Below, piece after piece: positions 48,601-59,870 of a stretch of DNA of 64,000 nucleotides (its first letter is position 1; every line of letters begins with the position of its first letter). The position numbers were made by a program, and so were the translations under genes. The notes under the pieces are model-generated. The model searched no databases, was not told the origin of the DNA, and saw only the letters and a program-made list of their open reading frames with translations. Origin of the DNA: Pezizomycotina sp. ARF18 (taxonomy: Eukaryota > Ascomycota); contig AZLU01000200.1 in NCBI GenBank assembly GCA_002224055.1, positions 1 to 64,000 on the forward strand, written 5' to 3'.

Positions 48601-51600
48601 GGGAAACTATCGTTCATATAGTTTCCCCAGGGACCTAGAGATAAACTAAGTATACTATTGCGGTGTCTCTCGACGGTTGCTGTAATATGAACGTCGGCGT
48701 GACATCCTGAGAACCTGTTCAGCATTTTGTCTTTTGTGCTCCGACTTGCCAGTGCCACGATGCGAGGTAGTCTTATAACGTGTTGGTGAAGAAACGTAAG
48801 CAACGTTTTTTTTTTTTTTTACTCCAAGTACGGTAATATCGGCCTCGCGAGTCGGTTACCGTGCTAGCTGCTAGGAGCATTCTCTTCCGTTTTAGAATTT
48901 GTGTTTCGACGGCCCCTACGATTTGTTAACGTCATGGCACGAGCGTTAAATTTGCATCGACTGGATCTTATCACCTGTACTCGCCATCATTTGCGACGTT
49001 GGGCTTTTTGTAGCTGCTATTATTCGTTCAATCTCTGACCATGACATACCATTTATCCAATATTGGTCGCGTGTGATAGAGCGAATTAAAATCTGTCGTG
49101 AGTTCCGAGATTTATGAGGAAGAATGCGTGCGGCCTCTCATCCGGCGTTTCGGGAGGCATTCGATATTTCTAGACGTATCGGGGGTAGTGGTTGCGGTTG
49201 CATGATTGATCACCTCTCGTCTTCACGATTTATCTTAGCTTTTATGACGGGGGAGCGCGCTAATTGTTCGAGTGGCTCGCTCTTGAGCTATCACTTTCTC
49301 GAAGTAGACCCGATCCCTGTAATTAGCCCTGTTATCACATATTCCACGACACCCGTTGAAAATAATGCTATCTAACGTGCTGAGGCACCTCGGGGCCTGT
49401 GATGAAGTATTATGGCTGGTTTCTCTCTCTGGCGCTTTACAAAGGATGCTAGTGAAAGCTTTATATAACAAAACCCGCTTCCGTCGTATTAAATATAGCT
49501 TCAAGGGTGTTTAAACACGGTATCAATTGTTCGTGGGTACAATACTGATCTTAGATCTTGCTTGCACATATGTTTACGGGGGTTGAATGCACAATTACGT
49601 TGCTATCCCAGGGCTCACTCGATATTTCGATTTCAGGATCGTAGCCAACTGTAAGGGGAGCATTAGGGGATATCCCGGCCCCTTTGAGGATCTAGTTAAT
49701 ACATCTTTGTATTATGTTGTGTATGCCTTAGGGGACACCGTAAATCTCATATCGATCTTTCTTCCCGTACCTTGAGCGTTAAATATGATCCATGACATTG
49801 CACGGATCAATATCGGCAAGTGTTGGACAAAGCATACGGGTAGCGAGTACCAGGCCATTGTGATACACTGTTCTCATCGCCCCTCTGTCGCGCGAAATTG
49901 GTTTTCATAACTCTGCAGATTTAGTGCATGCGAGTTCGATATTTTTGTATAAGTCTTCAGAGTGCGGAATACAACCGCGACAATAGCGAGTAGCAGGCTT
50001 TCCCTATAGTTCTTTATTCCGGCTTGGTACCCAAAAAAGAAGGTTACTACTTAGTACTTAGTAGTTATGGAAGCGTAAGTGCTGCTGTCGGGAAAAAATC
50101 TTCCCCGGCATTCTGGCTATTATAAGGAAATACGTGAGCGGCTGCTATAGGTAGTCCGATCATAAAAATTACATTTCTTATCCATTTTGTTCGTATGAAG
50201 CTGTTCTCTAGCTCAATCTCTGCCCAGAAGAGTGGGATAGCTTTCATCGAGTCATCGCTTGATCGGAGGAGTATTTCTCTAGTGTAAATGCTTGTTTCTG
50301 CCGGTTAACTACTACATTTCTTTGGTGATTTCGTAATGAGAGGTTATATTATAGGCCTCGGCATTTTCTGGACCCCTCGGTACATCGAGAGGTTTACAGT
50401 TCAATTATGAGGGTCGTTATTCGCGACCAGCTACGCTTCAATTGTCGATCTTACTTGCTAAAGATAAAGTGTCTACTCTAGTCGTGTGTGTAATTAGTCT
50501 CTCTTTAATTCTGCTGCTGGAAGTGAGACGGAATTTTAGCGACAATGGCTTGGAAGGTATTTATCGGTTCCTACTCAATGCGTGAGGAGCAGAATGCGAC
50601 AGCCCTTTATAGGACTTGTTTCTTCCCTATAGCCCTAGCATCACATTCCTTAAGAATGAAAGCTTGTGGTTTTGTTTATCTGCTGTAATTCTCGGTATTG
50701 GAAATTGTTTTGCCTTGTAGAATTGTATGCTATCGTCAGCCGGCCTTCGATATTAATTCGTAATCGTCGACTGGTATTTCAAGCGAGATCGGGCTAGAGC
50801 AAGATTATGGACTAACCGCACCAACTCCTCGACGCGCTATACCGTCTACGCTCGTTACGTTCAATAGCCGCTACTCCCAGCCGCCGAGGCACGAATTATC
50901 CAGTGTATGCCTTCATGATTGGTTGCGTTTGGGCCAAACCATATAAACCTAGATAATGAAGACTACGTGGCGGCAGTGCATTCACAAGCACATTTTCCAG
51001 TTATATTTCGAATACAAACCCTCCTCTAGGTGACTTAATTGAAGGGCGATATGATTCTGTAGTTATCCCAATTTAGCGTACGTCCTCTTCACAAATCTAC
51101 AGTTTCAAGTATGTGGGTCTCCTCAGTAAACCGGATACTACTTCCGCTATTATTGATCGATCCACCACGTCTAGACTTGCAGCCTACATCCTTCGCTCCG
51201 GTAATATCCAATTCGCCCAGGCAGGCCCTTTCTGATCCGCCGGCGGGTTGGTTAAAGCGTTCTATCGCATCTTCGAGAATTCTCATATCGGCATCCGCCT
51301 TTTTTATCGATCAGTCTGCCCTTCTCGACATAGCTTCGAATCGAGCGTGGAAGTTTACTGCTTTATGTATGGAGTTTGCAAAGGCAGTAAATCAGCTATG
51401 AATGCAGCGTTCCATCAATACGCGTAATATCGAGCAGACGTCACAGAGAATTACCTAGTACCGTTGGTCTTTTGTTAATAGACTTCCCAGCTATGACCCC
51501 GGAGTTGCCTCTGCGTAGTAACTGCTGTTGGGTAGTCCATCCGTGCTATACGGTAAGGGCACGAGCGCTACACATTTCTCTCAAAAGTATAAATTATATG

Positions 51601-54420
51601 AAACGTAGATAGGTGATCAACCTAAAGTGTGTTCCGTTAAAGGATAATAAGAACTAATTTGCGATGCTGCAACTGCATAGACGTTAAATTATGTTGTCGT
51701 CTGCCTTGAAATGCTGAGATGGAAATTTTATAAGTTGTATGAACGGGGAGCGGCTGATGACAGATTCTGAAGAAATTAGGCACTTTATTGCTAGAATGGC
51801 GCATAATGAATTTTTTCAATATTTCAGGGAATACCTATAAGCAATGTCGACAAATATTGGCCGTACTCGCTCAAGTGATATAGCATGCCTCTGCTGTGTA
51901 AGGAATTCTTGTCAAAGTCAGTCATCAACATTGCTATGTCCCGGTCTCAGACAGCTGTTGCTCCATACTTCATTCCTGATAACGGTCAAACTAGTATCCT
52001 GCGAAGGTAGAACTCTTATTACGATACTTCAGCTTCGGCCAACTTCATCCGCAGTTCTTTTCTGACATTGCGGAGTAGCTTATCCCCACGGCTCGTCCAA
52101 TCCCCTTGCGATGAATATCAAGGATTACCGTCTTGAACTTGTTCATAATCAGATCAGTTGCGGGATTTTACTGCTCATATGGAAATCGTCCTTCTTATAG
52201 AGCGGAAAAGGTTTTTTTTTTCTAGTTTATATGGTCGGTCGCAATCATTTCATGGTATTTGCGGGATTTGAACGAATAATTACGCATTAGATTTACTAAC
52301 TGCTCTCAAGAACTAGGCATCGTTATGTTAAGCCAGCCATGAGCTCCGCTTGTAAGTATGCCCGAGAACGCCACCGACACTGGAATACTAATCGTTTTTA
52401 CGAGCTTTGTAAGGTGGCAAATTCTGTATATTGTAAGCCTACTCGGTCTCGGAAATACGTTATGCTCCTGTTTCCATTCCCTCCAAATTTATCGGCTCTG
52501 GAACCCTAAGCTAGGGTTACGCTCAAGGCTGTGTATGCCGAGCGGCTTCACAACGCATGGCTACGAATTACACTATGGCCGAAGGCGTCGACGCCTACTG
52601 TAATTGAATCTATGGCTTGCCCACAATATATCGGAGTTTCGTGAGACCCAATTTGCTTTGCTTCATCCGTAGACGGTACGAGGATCCATGTATCAGAATA
52701 TTCGTAAAGTAGGTGCTGAGGTATGCGGCAGGGGGCTGCTCATCTAACTACAATGATTTGGAGAAACAGACCTCCCAGTTGTTGGATTTGCAGGTCTACT
52801 TATGCGAAAAGGATATAAATGAACTAGCTTACTACACTATCCATAGTTTTTCGAGGAGCATAACGAAACGCTTTATGTTTTTGGGCTGATTCTAGGATTT
52901 TGTTTCTTTTCCGGCTGTCTCTAATGCCCTGAACTTTGGTGGTTTGCGATTGATAGTACCAAATACGTGTTTGATGTATCTTGAAGGGTTAACGGTGATG
53001 CGATAATTCCCGGTAGCTTTGAGGCGGACACTATCGTGGCGTTCTTATCTTCTTTTGAAATATCTCTCGCACGCGGTGCGTATTGATAGAACAGTCTTAA
53101 ATATTATTTTCGATCTTGGTCATCAACATTCTGCGTAGTTTGGTTATGTCGAGATTCATGCCGCTTCAACCGTTTTCTTATGACGTCCTGATGCTAAAAT
53201 AAAGCATCATATGGAGGAATGACCGCGCGGGAGGGGGTCACTCAGTATCGCCTGGGAATTTACGATCCTAATAGCATCACCCAACATTTGCCCTCTCTTG
53301 CTCTATATGAGGCTCCAGGGACCGCGTCGCGAGCATGGTCTTAACGTCAATAATCTCAAAAGAAATATCCCATAATGGGAATCATGATTAAAGAGACAAT
53401 GTACCGAAATCCTCCCTGGACGTGTGCGCGTAAATGAGATGCGGTTTTTCAATATCTCCCGACGATGAGGAACGTTCCCGTGATAGGTGAAGTGTAGCCC
53501 TGCTATCCCTTGAAGCTCCGAACTCCAAGATTCCAGCTTACGGTAAACCAAACGTTCCTTCCGTAACGATAATATCGCCGCTCCGCTCACGGTATCAATA
53601 GTGAATATTTGTGTACGTATATAGTTGAAGATCATCTGAGGAGCTACGTAGTAGATATGTTCCGTGTTTCCAACGAGACGGTACTGATAATTGTTTGTCA
53701 GAAAGCCCACTGCGCAGTCGATATCCAGGGTCTGATACTCTTACTTTAGCCCTAAATATATATGACGAAAGTGTGAATTTTCTAATATAAATGTATCCTT
53801 GGGATTCGACGGCGCGGAATTTATCTTTTACGAAGAGATACATCCCAAAGAAGTCCATTTTTATGTAATGAGTTGCTTGCGCAATACCAAGAAGTACAGA
53901 ACGCCCGCAGTTTCTAGAAGCAAGCACATACTTCGATGGGATCTTTTCTTGCTTCTTTATCCTTTTTGCGAGGTGTATCTCGGCCGCTGTTTCCACGAGT
54001 TCTTGGTCGCTTATAGGATCCTCACGTAGGGAGAAAACAAACATCCTCCAAATTGAATCTCAGACTATGACACCGTGGCACTCGGGCGATCGTTTAGCGG
54101 GTCATCTGAATTTATCTACGCTTTAGAAATTCTGCAGGATGTCTACAGATCACTATGTCACTAGGCACTCGAGCTAACGTTATAGCAGCGCCTGGTTGTG
54201 CTGCAACATCCCCATTCAGAAACTTTTACGATCCGTATTCGTTTGCACGTAGTCGCTTTGTTTCCCTACTTCTCATATCGAAGGATTCCCTGGCCTCTAG
54301 CCAATTCATGTTTCCACCGTGTACGTATAACCAATTTTTGGAGCAAATTTCGGTTTACTGATGTACTATCACGAAGTCGCCACACTGCGTAAGAACAATC
54401 CTCTGCTCAAAGACATTTAC
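45660..54420 (-). repeat. T-rich, internally repetitive desert
   Basis: The plus strand is T-rich for over 8 kb, starting almost at the P450 stop. A pair of diverged copies is visible from 47388 and 47877. Both start GATCGTGCTTACTTTC and share, in the same order, a CTCTTTA-CACG block, GAAATACCAT, and a CGCATTGC...CGCTGACT block; the spacing is 489 bases. A third, weaker relative (AGCTCTGTTTG) lies near 48212. Other pairs are CACTATATCACGTGC/CACTATGTCATCGGC (about 46930 and 47126) and CTCGTTGCCCC/CTCATCGCCCC with CTGCAGATTT-like continuation (about 46990 and 49873). No coding domain or terminal repeat is seen. The nature of the sequence is unknown. Confidence 0.4.
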
Positions 54421-54625
54421 ACAATATAAGATGCGTACTTCCGTTGAACTCATGAAATTATTTATGTTATACTGGATGAAGTAATAATAATCATAGTTGT
54501 TGTTAGTGATCAGAGCATTGGGTGTTAACTCAAAGTTTGTACGTATACGAGATAGTGGATAAAAAGTAGTTGAAGTAGTGGGTAGTTGAGGTGACAAGTT
54601 CGCCCTTTCATCAAGGAACAATTCT

Positions 54626-54628
<3 letters not shown>

Positions 54629-54664
<36 letters not shown>
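54629..54664 (+). repeat. poly(T) tract of about 36
   Basis: The longest homopolymer in the window, at the right edge of the T-rich desert and directly before the GC-rich hairpin region. Its true length is uncertain in any assembly. Confidence 0.85.
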
Positions 54665-54665
<1 letters not shown>

Positions 54666-54694
54666 TAGTAGTGGTCCTGCTAAAATTCTTGGTA

Positions 54695-54945
54695 ATTTGT
54701 AGCGGGCAAACGCTCAACTCTCCGCCAACTGCCCGCTATCCCCGCCATCCCCCGCCATTATAAACATAAATTGTTCCACCGCAACCCCTCTCGCGAGTAA
54801 AATAACATTAGAAAACGATTGTCCCGAGCGAGGCGGATATAATGACGTACTTTTTATACTATAGTGATATAGTTTGGTCTGCACTTGTGACCCAAAATCG
54901 GCGGGCGATCGCGTTCACTCCCCGCCAAAATCGCCAACTTTAAAC
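54695..54945. mobile_element. possible MITE or transposon end with GC-rich inverted motifs
   Basis: Two GC-rich patches flank about 130 AT-rich bases. The left patch has AGCGGGCA (54701-54708) facing TGCCCGCT (54730-54737), a perfect 8-base inverted pair, followed by CCCCGCCATCCCCCGCC. The right patch has GGCGGG (54900-54905) facing CCCGCC (54920-54925). Clusters of GCGGG/CCCGC motifs at both ends are typical of subterminal regions of fungal hAT-like elements. No target-site duplication or full terminal repeat was established. Confidence 0.3.
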
Positions 54946-55721
54946 GTGATATTTTATAGCAGCAAAAAGTATATCGTGAGAATACAAGCAACATACCGTT
55001 GAGATTGCCTGGGTCTTCCACATCGAAATATGTTAATTTTATTGGCGTTAGGAGAAGAATTGCGGTGGTAGGTCATTGGGTTGTTGTTGGATAGATCCTT
55101 CTAAAATTTAATGGAAAAAAAAAAAAAAACCGAACTGGTTAAATCGAGGCACTGCAGAACTTCTCTATCAATTTATAGAAAAATTCTAGAATTGGTTATA
55201 TAATTGGGAAGGGATTTGTGCATGTATTCGCGAGCCTAGAAGATTTATACCTGCTAATATAGAATTTTTACTACTTAAGGTGCGATTATGATCACGCCTA
55301 TTGTAGATCAGAGTAATTCTTATTATCAATATTCCAGAAGTCAATAGAAATGATGATCGGAGAAAAATATCGTAAATAGTTATAGCCAAATAATTACAAG
55401 TTTTTGATTCTAGTCAAAGACAGCAGCCGCTTTAAGGTAGTTCGCAGCCAGCCCTTTGCCAATTGTCTAACTTGAGAAGAAATTTCGAAAGAAACAGATA
55501 TCACGAGAGCGTAGAAACCATTAGCAAATAAAAACAAAGAGCATCGTAACCATGCGTTAAAAAAAAGAACCAAATACCTGAACCCCCATAAAACCACCAA
55601 AAGAAAAGAGGAAAGAACGCTAAGTATGAAGATAGTAACAATAAAAAAAATAATAAAGTGTCTAAGGCACGAATCGCCACCACCCAGATAAATCGACAAG
55701 ATCACGAGAAGAAGAAAGACC
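54946..55721. other. intergenic region downstream of BUB1
   Basis: AT-rich, with an A run at 55114-55127. The minus frames at 55394-55753 are hydrophobic by composition and overlap the end of BUB1; they are not called. Confidence 0.4.
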
Positions 55722-58700
55722 CTAACGTTTCTTCCCCTTAACCGCATCCTCAACCTTCCTCAGCATTCCCGTAACCCAACACCCTTTTCGCAGTTACCCT
55801 CTAGCCAAGTCTCCATCTTATCCCTAATCCTCCTAACGGCATTCGTACACGGCATCATCCGCCATCTTCCTCCGCCGCGAATCGCGCGGGGTTGAGCATG
55901 ACGTTAAAAAACTCCGACCATATTCCTGCTGCCAGTACCTCTTAAGTCCCATAACAATCTTGTACTCCTTCCCGCATTACCGCCGCCTAATCCGGAACTG
56001 CCGTTCCTATCGACAGCGGTATCGATGTACTTTCCGAATAGCATGGAGTGGACGACGGCGGCGGTGCCGTAGTAGTCGATCTGGTACGTCCAGGGACGCA
56101 GCTCGCGCATCTCGGACAGTCCTGGTTGTCCGTCGGCCAGTCGGCGATGAACGCGACGTCCTTGCGGAAGCAGCGCATGTCTATACGCGGCCGAAGTCGA
56201 TGAGGACGAGACCTTTGCTATCCCAGCCATTGGTACCGTCGCGGCGGTAGCGAGAGGACCAGTCGGAGTCCGCGAGGGGTTTAAGGCGGAGGAGGCAGTT
56301 GTCGGACTTGAGATCTCCGTGCATGATACCCTTGGAGTGTAACGCCTCGACAGTACGTAGTAACTCGACGGTGAAGAACATGACGAGTACTTCGTCCATA
56401 GTGCCCGAGGGAGAAGCGAGGACGGAGGAAGGGGTAGCGGAGAGGTTAACGAGGTCGAGGATGCTGCCTTGGTTGTAATAATCCAAGACGAGGAAGGCTT
56501 CGTCGCGGTACAGATGTAGCTCGTGTGCTTGGACGATGGAGGCGGTGGCACGGTTCACGCCCAACGACGGTGCGCCAGTCTCGTGATGAAGAACTCCCAG
56601 CAGCTGGGCTCATCTTCCATCTTGATAGCTTCGAGGTGCGACCGCCGTGCGTCCAGACTTTCATTTTCGTCTTCGTCCTCATCTTCGTCGACGTTGTTGT
56701 TCTCAACGAGGTATACCGGCGCGAAAGCGCCTTTACCGAGGACACGTTGTACGGTGTAGCTAGCGTCGTCGTTCAAGGTGAGGATTGGTTGCGCGGGGAG
56801 GGGACTGTTGGATTTCTCTTTGCTAACAGCACGAATGTACTTTTTGATAGCCTCGCTCTTGCCGCTCTTCATGTTAGAACAGTCGTAGAAACCTTCGTAC
56901 GTTGACAGTGGCGGCGAAAGGTTCTCCCAAATAGAAGAGCGGAGGAACTTGTCCATGGGGTTGCACTGCGCGTCGTTTATTATAGGTCCCTTCTGGGGCT
57001 GCTTTTTGGTTTCTTGCTTCTTGCCCAGAGGCTGCTTAGGCTTCAGTGCAGTCGGCTTGATAGCCTCGAAGGATATTAATTCTTCCTCCTGAGCGATCGG
57101 CTTTTTGGCGACCTGGGGGATGTTCTCCTTGTCTTCCTCAGGGTCGACCTGCTTTTGCGGCTTGGCAGCGGGAGGAGCATCGTTGACAACCTCCTGGAAT
57201 GGGCTGCTGTCGATGTCGATCAGCGACTCCTCCTTCGCTTTCTTCTGACAGGGAGTGGTAGTAGATTTGCGGTTCTTCCTCATCGTTGACGGTGGCAGCG
57301 ACTCGGTCCTTTCAGTAATCGGCGTCATGAACGGGAGATGCTTGCTTCCAGGGGACCTCGAGGATTATGTCCAGTATGAGGCTCATCTTTGTCTTCTTCC
57401 TCTTCCTTGTCGAGAGTGACCTTCTCCATTTCTTCGGCGGCCTCTTCAACTTCTTCCTCGTCCTCTTCACTCCTTGCGATCTTTGCGAGATCTTTGTGAT
57501 CAACCGCAGAAAATCCAGTAGACTCATCAGCGAACGCACCCCTAAGCATATCCGTCTGTTCGTTCCCATCGTCTTCCTCATTGTCGAAGTTTTCATTCTT
57601 CCTATCCTCCTCGCTGCCGTCACTGTCCTCTTCCTCCTCTTCCTCTTCATCTTCGCTCTCGATAACTTGAGTGGCCTCTTCGTAGTCGCCATCGCTGTGC
57701 TGAGTCATCTCATCGTTATTGTTTCCGAACTCGTTGCTCATATTGATAGGCTGGTTAAATATGCCGTAGATCTCATCTTGCGCGGCTTTGGAGTGGAACG
57801 TCATCGTTGGTTCTTGTGCGAGGCTCTTTCTGCGCTTGACCTTACCCTTAGGCGAGAATGATAGCGGCACTGGAAAAAAAGTTAGAGGAAAACGTTTTCA
57901 TCGTAATGGAGATATTAGCCTTACCTGTCTTGGTCTTGACCCTCTCAACGAACTCAGGACTGTCGGGCGGAGACCACGGACCAACGGGTTCCTTGAGCGG
58001 CGAAACGGCGCTAACGTTGCAAAGCATCATCTCATCTTCCTCTTCTTCCGTGCACGAGCCATCTCCATCTTCCTCCTACGCTCACGTCTCATCCTTTCTT
58101 CAGCGGCGATGGCCTTCCAGTCAATACCCATGAGGCCTCTCGAGGCACACCGCATCTCGTCAAAGCAGAGTTCAGGCTTCCCGGGCTCGTCATCTTCGGG
58201 GTATAACGGATTCGAGTAGGCATACGACATGCTCTTTTCTCCGTGGCTTCTCTCCGGGCTGCGGAGCGGGGGGTTTCATGGACTATTAAAGAGAAAAAAT
58301 AGAATCGATTGTCATTAGATACATCCTTATAAAACAAAAGCAAGCAAACACCAAATGCAGACCCGTTTATCCCTATCCCAATGAAATAAATGAAAACAAT
58401 GCTTGTCCAGTATGACTTTGTTTGATAGAGAATTGGCCTTCTCTTTACCGGGTAACCACATAACAATATCAAAAAAGTAAAAAATGTTGGAGAGTTTAAC
58501 TCACGTTATCTCGGAAGATCTGGAGTTTCTCCCTTTTGACGGGTGCGCCTTCCTGCTTCAAGGTTTCTCCCTGCCACGGCCTTGGCTTCGTAACGTTCTC
58601 CTTCTTGCGTTCCGCCAGCGAAACGATGCTGTCCCAGCCTTTGGTATCGGCCGTCGTCGGCGGGAGAACAGGCGCATCTGAAGCATCGGAGAAGATCTGC

Positions 58701-59435
58701 ATTTTCTTCTTCGGCTTTGAAGGACCAGCGCTCGCTTGGCCCTGAGCTTGCGGATCCGAATCGGCGGCAACAGGGAACTTGTTTACCGAGGGCAGCCCTG
58801 ACGACGGGAAGCGCCGGGCTAGACGGTCCGTTCTGCTCAGGTTCGTTGGCGGCAACTCGCATCTGGAACTCTTCGTATTTTCTCGACAGCCTCTCGGTCG
58901 GCGTCGCGTTCTTCTGCAGGCCGGTTTCGTATATCTCGACCGCCTGGTTTATCCTGCCGTTGGCCTCCAAGTACGCCGCGAACTCCTCGTAGTACAACGC
59001 CAGCTGAGCACCGATGCCCTTCCTCGACAGGAAGGCGAAGGACTCTCGCGGGCGTCGCTGAACCTGCTAATCCACGTCGTCCAGAGGCGGAGTAGCGCGG
59101 GTCGTTCTTATAGTGCGCCGTGTCCGCGAATTCGGTCGTAGCGCGGAAGAGGGTGTTCTGCAGCAAGCTGCCGCCGCCGGTAGGGTAGGTTTCGGTGATC
59201 ACTTGACGTAGCGGACGTAGACCTCCAAGGGGTCGTCGAGCTCGTTGGCGGTCTTCAGCTCCTCCTCGAAGGCTTCGCGAGCTGCAGCGTGCTGTGGGTT
59301 TGTAGTATCCGGGTAGTCGTCTTCCTTGTAGGCCGATGCCAATGCTCTCGCCGAACGGCCACCTGGCAGCGGCATGATGTTCTCCTTCTGTGCCTCAATG
59401 GTGGTGAGGAGGGTAGGCTCGTCCTCCGGATCCAT
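55722..59435 (-). CDS. BUB1: spindle-assembly checkpoint kinase BUB1 (MadBub type)
   Basis: This is a kinetochore-bound checkpoint kinase that binds Bub3 and phosphorylates histone H2A. The N-terminus MDPEDEP... has a KEN box (AQKENIMPL) and GRSARAL before the TPR-type Mad3/BUB1 region 1 (DDPLEVYVRYVK, HYKNDPRY, LYYEEFAAYLEANGRINQAV). Next come KPRPWQGETLKQ and KLQIFRDN. A GLEBS-like Bub3-binding motif follows (NPLYPEDDEPGKPELCFDEM), then the conserved EPTMTFHSKAA and IFNQPI. A second KEN box (EEDKENIPQ) lies before the extension (NPMDKFLRSSIWENLSPPLS). The kinase domain has LGKGAFAPVYLVEN, EAIKMED, the catalytic loop HGDLKSDN and LIDFGR. Introns are at 58283-58504 and 57870-57924. At least five one-base contractions break the frame (near 59198, 59096, 59045, 58240, 56570). 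The stop is TAG at 55722, after a short basic C-terminal end. Confidence 0.93.
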
Positions 59436-59811
59436 CTTGCTTCGATTGGCGGCGCTTTCTTAGCTACCGAGGGTTGTATTCAGGGGCAATCCGGAGATTT
59501 CCCCAAGGAGATGATGCAGAGATTCCAAGAGACAAAAGTAGATATTTGTATAAACCAGAACAGTTAAGAATTTGACAATATCTTGAGCTTGATCCCTCGA
59601 AGTTGATGAATGAGAAAGAAATTGCGGGATAGGGCTTCGCAAGGGGTTAGTCGTAATTAATGATTCTATTTTTTCATTATAATTTATATTTAAAAAAAAA
59701 AAAAATAAAAAAAGGGCAAAATATAATTTTCGGTTGTTTTTCAAGCCGCCGAATATTTTGTTGTTGTGGAGGTAGGATGCGCTGCAGGGCAACAAGCAAA
59801 GTATACCGCGC

Positions 59812-59870
59812 CTATTCTCAGTAACGCGCCAAATACTACCGCCTAATTCTCAGTAACGCCAAGCGCGTTC
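59812..59870 (-). promoter_or_regulatory. tandem MCB/E2F-like element upstream of BUB1
   Basis: About 390 bases upstream of the BUB1 ATG, ATTCTCAGTAACGC occurs twice (59814-59827 and 59846-59859), 32 bases apart. The first copy continues as AACGCGCCAAA, which on the BUB1 strand reads TTTGGCGCGTT. This contains the E2F/SBF-type TTTGGCGC core and the ACGCG of MCB boxes. The second copy runs into CCAAGCGCG. Such sites drive G1/S cell-cycle transcription in fungi; their role here is inferred from position. Confidence 0.4.

Noticed and set aside
53595-54044. 149-codon open frame on the minus strand
   Set aside because: It lies in the T-rich desert with no motif, and overlapping frames of similar length argue for chance.
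45660-54420. Centromeric satellite array
   Set aside because: The repeats are too diverged and irregular, and single-copy genes lie on both sides within a few kb. Not supported from sequence alone.
57367-57861. 164-codon plus-strand frame opposite BUB1
   Set aside because: It is the antisense shadow of the Glu/Asp-rich linker of BUB1, whose complement reads as Leu/Phe/Val.
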